Notes under the pieces: model-generated
The model's database searches: none
What the model was told of the DNA's origin: nothing
What the model saw: the letters and a program-made list of their open reading frames with translations, nothing else
Source: Hyphomicrobiaceae bacterium
Lineage (GTDB): Bacteria; Pseudomonadota; Alphaproteobacteria; Rhizobiales; Hyphomicrobiaceae
NCBI GenBank assembly: GCA_025359005.1
Contig: JANYHP010000229.1
Span: 1-26,614, forward strand
Reading direction: 5' to 3'
Length of the DNA stretch: 26,614 nt
Translations under genes and position numbers: made by a program
Shown here: piece after piece, positions 1 through 6,176 of the stretch
How the letters are laid out: every line of letters begins with the position of its first letter
How positions within the stretch are numbered: the stretch's first letter is position 1

Positions 1-961
1 CTTGGAGGCGGTTCCAACCCGGCAGGCGGGCCGCGAGGTTGACTTCCTTCCACTTCGGATGGCGCGGGGCTTTTTGGAATTCCGGGAACTTGGAGAAGAA
101 CTTATCGACGATGGCCGTTACGCGGCGCTGCCGATCCGTGCCCTCACCCCAATTGTAGACTGCGAGCACGGCGCCGACCGCGATCGTCTCTACGCTGTTG
201 CCGCCATCAAGCAGGTTTGGATAGTCCTCGGCGGTGAACTTGGCGGGCAGATAGTCATTCTCGACCTCTGGCGAGAAGGGGATGGGGAGTAACTTATAGT
301 CGGGATCCTTGGCCAGGGCCTTGATGGCTGCTGCTGGGCGGCCGGCAACGAAGATCGTGGCCGCGATCTCGCCTTGTTTCACCTTCAGCAGCGCGTCGGT
401 CTGGCCCATGTTGACTTCGCGCACGTCGAGTTTGAGCAATTTGAAAATCTGACGCGCGGAGAACTGCGTGCCCGAACCCTGTTCGGCGAAATTGACAGGT
501 TTTCCCGCCAGATCCTTGAGCGACGTGATGCCCTTGCCGGCGATGATATGCACTTCCTCGTTGTAGAGTTTGGTGACGTACACAAGGCGCTTGTCGATGT
601 CGCGCCCGAGTTCGCCGGTCTGCTTGAAGTAACCCATGACGTCCGACTGCACGATGCCCATGTCGATGCCGCGCAGATGCAGGATGTCCTTCACGTTCTG
701 GACGCTGCCTTTGCCAAGTATGGGCAGGATGCGCAGCGTATTGCCGTCGTCGAGCACGGCGCTCATGTCGTAGGCGATTTGCAGGTAGGTGCCACTTGGC
801 GTGCCGGTGATGATTGTCGTGGTATTTCGGTTGAGTTCGTCACGGAGCTGGCCTGGATTGTATTGGGCACTGGCGGGTGCTGCGGCACAGGCAGCCAATC
901 CCACGACCAGCGCGGCACGTGCGGCTTTCATCCAGGTCGATTTCGGTACGCGTACAGGCAT
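1..961 (-). CDS. TAXI-family TRAP transporter substrate-binding protein (3' end cut by window)
   Basis: The frame stays open from an ATG at 961 to the window edge, giving 320 codons, so the C-terminus is missing. A GGAG lies 8 bases before the ATG. A second ATG at codon 11 would also give a clean signal peptide. Residues 11-32 are a hydrophobic export signal ending in PASA before Q33, so the protein should be periplasmic. The mature part begins with the TAXI-type segment around residues 51-64 (TGTPSGTYLQIAYD), followed by MGIVQSDVMGYF near 101-112 and NFAEQGSGTQFSAR near 157-170. TAXI proteins capture small organic acids or amino acids for TRAP transporters. No DctQ/DctM-type membrane gene is visible, but it could lie beyond the edge. 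The gene follows the Srf-like operon on the same strand after 73 bases, so co-transcription is possible but not shown. Confidence 0.9.
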   Translation of the reverse strand, partial: MPVRVPKSTWMKAARAALVVGLAACAAAPASAQYNPGQLRDELNRNTTTIITGTPSGTYLQIAYDMSAVLDDGNTLRILPILGKGSVQNVKDILHLRGIDMGIVQSDVMGYFKQTGELGRDIDKRLVYVTKLYNEEVHIIAGKGITSLKDLAGKPVNFAEQGSGTQFSARQIFKLLKLDVREVNMGQTDALLKVKQGEIAATIFVAGRPAAAIKALAKDPDYKLLPIPFSPEVENDYLPAKFTAEDYPNLLDGGNSVETIAVGAVLAVYNWGEGTDRQRRVTAIVDKFFSKFPEFQKAPRHPKWKEVNLAARLPGWNRLQ

Positions 962-1034
962 GTCAGGCACTCCATTTTGCGGCCACGAGGGCCATTGTTA
1001 TTAATTTATTGCTCGGTGAGCGGTTTTTGTTCCC

Positions 1035-2258
1035 TCAGGGCTGCTGGCCGAGCCGTTGGAGGCGTGCGGCGGCAGCACCGACACCTTTGGCGTGAGCCTG
1101 TCGGTAGAGCGCGATAGCGCGCGCGGCATCGCCTTGCAGGCCAACGACACCAAGCTCCTGCAACGCGTTGGGATCATAGGTCCCAGCAAGTTCCAGTGTG
1201 CCCTCGGGGGCGCCTGCCGCGGCAGCCCGTTCGAAGAACAGCCGCGCGGCATCGATGTCGCCCGTGGTCAGCAACAGCCGGCCACGATCGAGTAGCCGTT
1301 GTGCGCCGGCTGCAACTGGCGGGGCGGCCGGCGCCACCGCCGCAGGCGGGGCTGCTGCGCGCGGGGCTGCCGTCTGGGCGTCGCTCGCCTGACGCTGCAT
1401 TGCGGCGTCAGCCTGACGCTTCCGTTCGGCCTCGGCGGCCGCTGCCTGTGCCGCAGTCTGCCGTTGCTGTTCGGCCTCAGCTGACGCAGACGCTGGGGAC
1501 GGTGTGGTGGCTGCACCAAGCTCCATGGCACGTTTGCGCCATTGAGCGGCGATGACCGGGTCGCCGGCAACGCCGACTGCTCCGATGCGCTGGAGTTCCG
1601 CGGCGTCGTACGTGGCGGCCAAAGCCGTTGCAGCCTCTGCGTTTCCGGCGGTCGCCGCGCGGTCGAGCACCAGGCGCGCTCCTATGATGTCGCCTTCCGC
1701 CATCAACTGACGACCACGGGTAAGCAGGCGAGTTGTCTCCGGACCGGGCTGGGCGGCGGGAGAGTTGGTCGTGGCCGTTCGCGCGGCATCGGCGCGGCGC
1801 TTGGCGTCCGCCTCGGCCGCGACACGTTTGGCATCTTCGTCTGCTCGGCGCTTGGCGTCGGCATCGGTCGCGACACGTTTGGCGTCTTCGTCTGCGCGGC
1901 GCTTGGCATCCGTTTCGGCGGCGACACGTTTGGCCTCCGCGTCCGCAGCAAGTCGTTTGGCCTCGTCTTCGGCGCGGCGCTTGGCTTCCAACTCGGCAAT
2001 GGCGCGCTTGGCGTCATCATCGGTCTTGCGCCGCAAATCAGCATCCGCAGAGAGCCGTTTGAGCTCTTCGTCTGCCCTGCGCTTGGCTTCGGCCTCATCG
2101 GCGCGGGCGCGATCGCTTTGGGGCAGGGGACGGGTGTCGACAAAGTTTGGCGGCGCCTGCGCCGGCGTTGTCTGCGCGGTTGCACCGCTGGCGGCGGCCA
2201 CGATGGCGACCCCCGACAGGAGCCGGGCGGCTAGAAGACGGAGCATAATCGTTTGCAT
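1035..2258 (-). CDS. Exported coiled-coil protein with two copies of a Sel1/TPR-like repeat module
   Basis: I take the ATG at 2258 as the start. It lies 5 bases after the upstream stop, has AGGA 9 bases before it, and puts a signal peptide at residues 1-28 (cleavage after ATA, before Q29). A frame-open ATG 16 codons earlier lies inside the neighbouring gene. The 407-aa product has an Ala/Lys/Glu/Asp-rich, TolA-like coiled coil at about 50-160 built on AKR repeats, then a helical repeat module at about 175-249. An Ala/Gln/Pro-rich linker (250-316) leads to a second copy of the module at about 317-405. The two copies share an LL-x-RGR-x-L-x3-GDI-x-AR-L pattern and a TYD motif. Function is unknown. 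The position after SrfB, SrfC and a membrane Sel1 protein suggests a periplasmic partner of that system. Confidence 0.85.
   Translation of the reverse strand: MQTIMLRLLAARLLSGVAIVAAASGATAQTTPAQAPPNFVDTRPLPQSDRARADEAEAKRRADEELKRLSADADLRRKTDDDAKRAIAELEAKRRAEDEAKRLAADAEAKRVAAETDAKRRADEDAKRVATDADAKRRADEDAKRVAAEADAKRRADAARTATTNSPAAQPGPETTRLLTRGRQLMAEGDIIGARLVLDRAATAGNAEAATALAATYDAAELQRIGAVGVAGDPVIAAQWRKRAMELGAATTPSPASASAEAEQQRQTAAQAAAAEAERKRQADAAMQRQASDAQTAAPRAAAPPAAVAPAAPPVAAGAQRLLDRGRLLLTTGDIDAARLFFERAAAAGAPEGTLELAGTYDPNALQELGVVGLQGDAARAIALYRQAHAKGVGAAAARLQRLGQQP
1798..1950. repeat. 51-bp tandem repeat, about three copies, inside the coiled-coil coding region
   Basis: Copies begin at about 1798, 1849 and 1900, each opening with CGCTTGGC and containing GCGACACGTTTGGC. 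The third copy decays near 1950. The period of 51 bases equals 17 residues and encodes an alternating 8- and 9-residue AKR unit on the minus strand. The region is therefore expandable coding sequence, not an intergenic repeat. Confidence 0.8.
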
Positions 2259-2263
2259 AGCGA

Positions 2264-3595
2264 TCAATCCTTCAGGCGAGCGGCGGCATCTTTGGCGCTG
2301 CGGCACGCGTTGGCTGCGTCGGCCGCCTGGTAGTGCGTGCGTGCAAGTTTACGGTCGGCGGGTACGCCGAGCCCGTACTCGTAAAGGGTGCCAAGGAAAC
2401 AATGGGCGACCGGATCCCCCTGGGCTGCTGCGATCTGCCAAAGCACGTGCGCCGTGCCGTAGTTGTGTCGTGGGTTGTCCGATTGCGCATAAAGCGTGCC
2501 AAGCTGCGTCAAGGCCCAGCCGACCTCGCTGCCCCCCATAGCCGCGCCGAGCGCACGGCGAAGCCAATACTCCGCTTCCTCGGTTTCGGTCGCTGTCCGT
2601 TGCCCGCGCAAGCTGTGGTCGGCGAGCGAGAGTGCTGTCGCAATGTCGACGTTGGCCGCCGATTTGCGACGTGGTGACACCGCCCCGGTGGATGTAATGT
2701 CTCGAAAAAGAGTGTCGAGATTGGCCACTGCGACGTGTTCGCCCACTGATGCGACGGGGGGCGTTGCCGCGCCGAGCCAACGGGCGAAATACGGCGGGCC
2801 CGCCAGGACGAGGGCCGCGGCCAGCAGCATTGCTGCACCTATTCCGGAAACAAAGCCGAGCGCTGCGCCGCGTGCCCAGGGACGGGAAAATCGGCGTGCC
2901 GAGGCCTGCGTTGTTGGTGCCGGGACGTTCGTGCCGCCCGACGCGATTGTCAGGCGCGCCAACTGGCTATGGCCACCCGTGTCTGCATTCGGAAGCCCGG
3001 CAGCCACAGCAGTCGGTGGCTTGCGCAGCGGGATAAGGCGCGCGAGCTGGCCGCCTTCGGCAGACTTGAGGCCGGGTCCAACGGCAGGCATTGTGTTGGG
3101 CGCGCGCCCCCCTTCTGCGGCAGCAAGGCGCGCCGAGCGCGCAGCGGTTTCTGCCATCTCCTGCCGCCGCCACGCCGCGTCTTTTTCCGCCTTTTCCCGC
3201 TCGGCCTTGGCCGCAAGCAATTGTGTGGCGCTCATCGCAACCGCACTCGCCTTGCGGCGTTGTGTGGGCGTGATATCGGGCCACCGCGCGTCGGCTTCGA
3301 TGTTAGCGGCTGCGACTTTCACGGTCAGAGCCGTGCCGGGTAGCAGTCTGGGGCTATTGGCAATTTCCGGTGCGAGAACAATATCGACCCCATGCGGCGT
3401 CGGGATCACGCGCGAAGGAACAATGTCGCCCCAAGGCCAGCCCTCGCTTTGTGGTGGCACGGCGGCATCGTCGATGGGCAGCAAGCGCACTGTCGCCCCT
3501 TGTGGCCATTGAGTGATCCCTTCAATCCGGATGATGGCGGCGCCCGAAGCCGGTAACGTTTCGTCTTCGACGACTGCGATCTGATACGCGCTCAT
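2264..3595 (-). CDS. Single-pass membrane protein with C-terminal Sel1-like repeats, part of Srf-like operon
   Basis: This 443-aa protein starts at an ATG that overlaps the SrfC stop by four bases (ATGA), a sign of translational coupling. Residues 1-110 look like a small soluble beta-rich domain. Residues 115-165 are charged and Ala-rich, probably helical. Residues 165-240 are a low-complexity linker. One transmembrane helix lies at about 246-268 and is preceded by arginines, so the N-terminus should be cytoplasmic and the C-terminus periplasmic. Residues 335-440 carry Sel1-like repeats (LGTLYEYGLGVPADRKLA is typical). Sel1 repeats usually bind other proteins. The size and the srf neighbourhood are compatible with a SrfA-position partner, but I cannot confirm homology to Salmonella SrfA, so no symbol is given. 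Confidence 0.85.
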   Translation of the reverse strand: MSAYQIAVVEDETLPASGAAIIRIEGITQWPQGATVRLLPIDDAAVPPQSEGWPWGDIVPSRVIPTPHGVDIVLAPEIANSPRLLPGTALTVKVAAANIEADARWPDITPTQRRKASAVAMSATQLLAAKAEREKAEKDAAWRRQEMAETAARSARLAAAEGGRAPNTMPAVGPGLKSAEGGQLARLIPLRKPPTAVAAGLPNADTGGHSQLARLTIASGGTNVPAPTTQASARRFSRPWARGAALGFVSGIGAAMLLAAALVLAGPPYFARWLGAATPPVASVGEHVAVANLDTLFRDITSTGAVSPRRKSAANVDIATALSLADHSLRGQRTATETEEAEYWLRRALGAAMGGSEVGWALTQLGTLYAQSDNPRHNYGTAHVLWQIAAAQGDPVAHCFLGTLYEYGLGVPADRKLARTHYQAADAANACRSAKDAAARLKD

Positions 3596-6174
3596 GTTGC
3601 GGCCTCAAACGACTGGTGCGACATGGCGGCCAGGATTTCCCCGAGCTGCCGGTTGAGATGTCCGGCGCCGCCAAGCAGGCCGGCGCCAAGGATATTTGCT
3701 TCAACGAGGCTGGCGAAATCGTCGGGCCAGGCCACAGCGACCGTGTGCGCCGCCGCCTGCGGTCTGCTGCCGAGCGCGCTCATGCCAAAGCGCTGATCAT
3801 GCGAGGATGGGCGATCGTCGGTGCCGCCGTGTCGATCGAGCGTTTCCAGATAGGTATTGACGCCCCGCTCGAGGAGGGCGGCCACGCCGGTTTCGCAATC
3901 GAGCGCCCGCGCGGCGTTGCGTTGAATGTGCCGAACGGCCTCGGTAAGCCTTTCCTGAAGGCCGATGCGCAGGGCGCCCAGGACGAGTTCGTCGACCATA
4001 TGGGCAACAAGGGCGCCCGGGATGTGGACGGCGCGCATCAGCGACGGCTCGCGAGCCACTTGGCGCATGGCTTCGATCCAGGTCTCAAGTCCGACTTCGA
4101 CGATGCGTTGTGGCTCGATCGAGCGCAGATCGGGAATACGGGTTGCTGTCGCGCGCGGATCTTCGATCTTGATCCTCGCGATCACAGCCAGTGCATCGCG
4201 CTCGGTGAAGGTCATTGCTCCGAGGAGACGCGCGAAGCCGCCCTTCTGCAGGGCGTGGTCCAAACGGTTGCGCGTGACGTTGGCAATTTGGCGCCGCCAT
4301 TCGACCACGCTGAGCGGATCGTTGGAGATATGCAGGCGCAAAAATCGTGCGCTCAGTGCGCGCCGCAGTTCGGTGAGCTGGGCGGATAACTGCTGATGGT
4401 GAAGCGTGGTCGTGGTCGCCTGCGTGATCCATTGCAGAAGCAATGCAATGTCGGCGGTCGAACCGCTCTCCGCGGCCGTTGGCGAGCGCGCGTGGTCGGC
4501 CGATTGAGCGCGCCCGAGGGCGAGGATCTCGGCCGCCTCACCCATTGTCTCAACAGCACGAAGATCAGTGGGCGGATGTGTCTCGAACCGATGGACTGGG
4601 GTCTCAAGCTGGCTCGATGCCGGCGGGTTCCAGGTAAAGACATTGCGGAACGGGCGATGCGGCGTCCAATCGCTGACCCATTCGACATTGCCGGCGAGGA
4701 CTTCTGACACGATGTCTGCGTCGATGGATGGCGTGGTTTGATCGGTTGGTCTGCCTCCCTGCGGTCGTCTGCCGCGCGGGGTATCGCCGGGTGCGACTAG
4801 GATGGACAGCCCAGTCCGGCGGAGCTCACGTTGCTGCGCTGTCGCCCCTTGTGTTCGTTCTACCCACGTGGAGACAAGGATGCTTGTCTCGGCGTCGATC
4901 GTGCATGCCTCAGGGGAAAGCTGACGGTTGACCGCCACCGTCAAGCTCGTCAGGCCGTGCAATTGGACCGTGCGCTCGGCAAGGTAGGAGGCCTTGCGCG
5001 CGGCGAAGACCTCTTCTGCTTCGGACGCAGAAAGGTGGGCGCCGACTGCGCGCGCGTCGAGGGGCACGTCGCGCCCGTGTGGCGGCGGCCATAGCATGAC
5101 GGGGGCCGGTGCCGGCAGAACCAAGAGATCGGCTGTTTCGAGAAGGGAAAGGGTCTCGGGCGCAACCGGCAACCAAATCTCGTCGGCGAGCGCTGCGAGT
5201 GTGCTCCGCTCGACGTCGGTCGCGCGTCCATTGCGGCTCGATATCCGCACGGTTTGGTCGGTGCGTGTCTCGCTTCCGAGAAGCGTGGACGCCGCGGCCA
5301 CACTCGTCGGATGGCGGACCATCTGGCCCGTTTCCGGATCGCGGCTCAAAAGCGCTTCGATCCCAGTGAAGGCTTCGCCAGAAAATCCGAGAAGTTCGAT
5401 CGCGTCTGAAAGCCGGTTGAACAAGGCTGTCAGAGCCGGATCTTCGGCCCAGAGCAGCGCCAGCACTTGCCGCCTGACCTGATCGGGTAAATGGGGTATG
5501 AGTCCGCCGATTGTGGCCCAATAGCCGGCTGCATCGAGTTCGCGCAAGCCGGGACTGGCCGGAGCGGCGGTGTGCAACGTGTCGCGCAGGCCGTCAATAT
5601 CGCGCCGCGACATCCCCGAGAAGGCCTGTTGGCCGACGTCGTCGGTCTTGGTCGACAGCCGATGTGCGATCGCATCCGGGAGAATTCGCCGCTGGCGCCG
5701 GGGAGGGACATGGACAAGGTAGGCGCCGGCGATTATTTTGACGAGATCGAGCTGGCTGAGCAGCGAAACCCTCACCGGGAAGCGGAACGGGCTTTCGACG
5801 CGAGCGGCCGAGACCAACCGAAAGATTGCGGCGGCGCCGCCCCCGGCGTCCGAAGGGATTGCGGCCTGGATGCGATCGCGATCGAGCACCACGCGCGACA
5901 TATCGACGGGAGCGTCCGCTGCCGCCCTGGTCATCATGGCGCCGACGATGGACGAGCGGTCGGTGCCCCAGGCACCCAGTAGCCCTGCCGCTGGCGGCTT
6001 CTCGACAGCTTCGACCACGGCCAGCAGCGCGCTGGAAATCGCCTGGACCTCCGTGCGCAGGGAGCGGGCCTGCGCTTTCAACATCAATCGGCTCTGGTCT
6101 ATCCAATCCAGCAGACGTTCGGCGCGTTCACCGGTCTGGCGGCAGGACAGGATAATTTTCTGCTCTGGTCGCAT
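3592..6174 (-). CDS. srfC: SrfC-family putative virulence factor, Walker A lysine apparently lost
   Basis: This 860-aa protein starts 2 bases after the srfB stop. From memory of the SrfC family, the recognisable blocks are a hydrophobic, P-loop-like segment at residues 64-75, a GGG-containing stretch at 111-113, and LLSQLDLVKIIAGAYLV at 138-153. A long helical C-terminal half follows. SrfC proteins normally show a GKS-type P-loop at the first block. Here the equivalent positions read D72-R73-S74, so NTP binding is doubtful. The family was named from the SsrB-regulated srfABC locus of Salmonella. Its activity is not established to my knowledge. No signal peptide or membrane segment is evident, so it is probably cytoplasmic. 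Family assignment rests on motif recognition and on the adjacent SrfB gene. Confidence 0.82.
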   Translation of the reverse strand: MRPEQKIILSCRQTGERAERLLDWIDQSRLMLKAQARSLRTEVQAISSALLAVVEAVEKPPAAGLLGAWGTDRSSIVGAMMTRAAADAPVDMSRVVLDRDRIQAAIPSDAGGGAAAIFRLVSAARVESPFRFPVRVSLLSQLDLVKIIAGAYLVHVPPRRQRRILPDAIAHRLSTKTDDVGQQAFSGMSRRDIDGLRDTLHTAAPASPGLRELDAAGYWATIGGLIPHLPDQVRRQVLALLWAEDPALTALFNRLSDAIELLGFSGEAFTGIEALLSRDPETGQMVRHPTSVAAASTLLGSETRTDQTVRISSRNGRATDVERSTLAALADEIWLPVAPETLSLLETADLLVLPAPAPVMLWPPPHGRDVPLDARAVGAHLSASEAEEVFAARKASYLAERTVQLHGLTSLTVAVNRQLSPEACTIDAETSILVSTWVERTQGATAQQRELRRTGLSILVAPGDTPRGRRPQGGRPTDQTTPSIDADIVSEVLAGNVEWVSDWTPHRPFRNVFTWNPPASSQLETPVHRFETHPPTDLRAVETMGEAAEILALGRAQSADHARSPTAAESGSTADIALLLQWITQATTTTLHHQQLSAQLTELRRALSARFLRLHISNDPLSVVEWRRQIANVTRNRLDHALQKGGFARLLGAMTFTERDALAVIARIKIEDPRATATRIPDLRSIEPQRIVEVGLETWIEAMRQVAREPSLMRAVHIPGALVAHMVDELVLGALRIGLQERLTEAVRHIQRNAARALDCETGVAALLERGVNTYLETLDRHGGTDDRPSSHDQRFGMSALGSRPQAAAHTVAVAWPDDFASLVEANILGAGLLGGAGHLNRQLGEILAAMSHQSFEAAT

Positions 6175-6176
6175 CG

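Noticed and set aside
374..1117. 247-aa plus-strand open frame
   Set aside because: It is antisense to the TAXI receptor gene, which has a signal peptide and family motifs. The plus-strand product has no recognisable features.
1542..2541. Long plus-strand frames (230 and 258 aa) with regular repeats
   Set aside because: They are the antisense reading of the coiled-coil gene and its 51-bp repeat, so their apparent repeat structure is inherited.
2264..3595. Naming the Sel1 membrane protein SrfA
   Set aside because: Size and neighbourhood fit, but I cannot show sequence similarity to Salmonella SrfA from the window alone.
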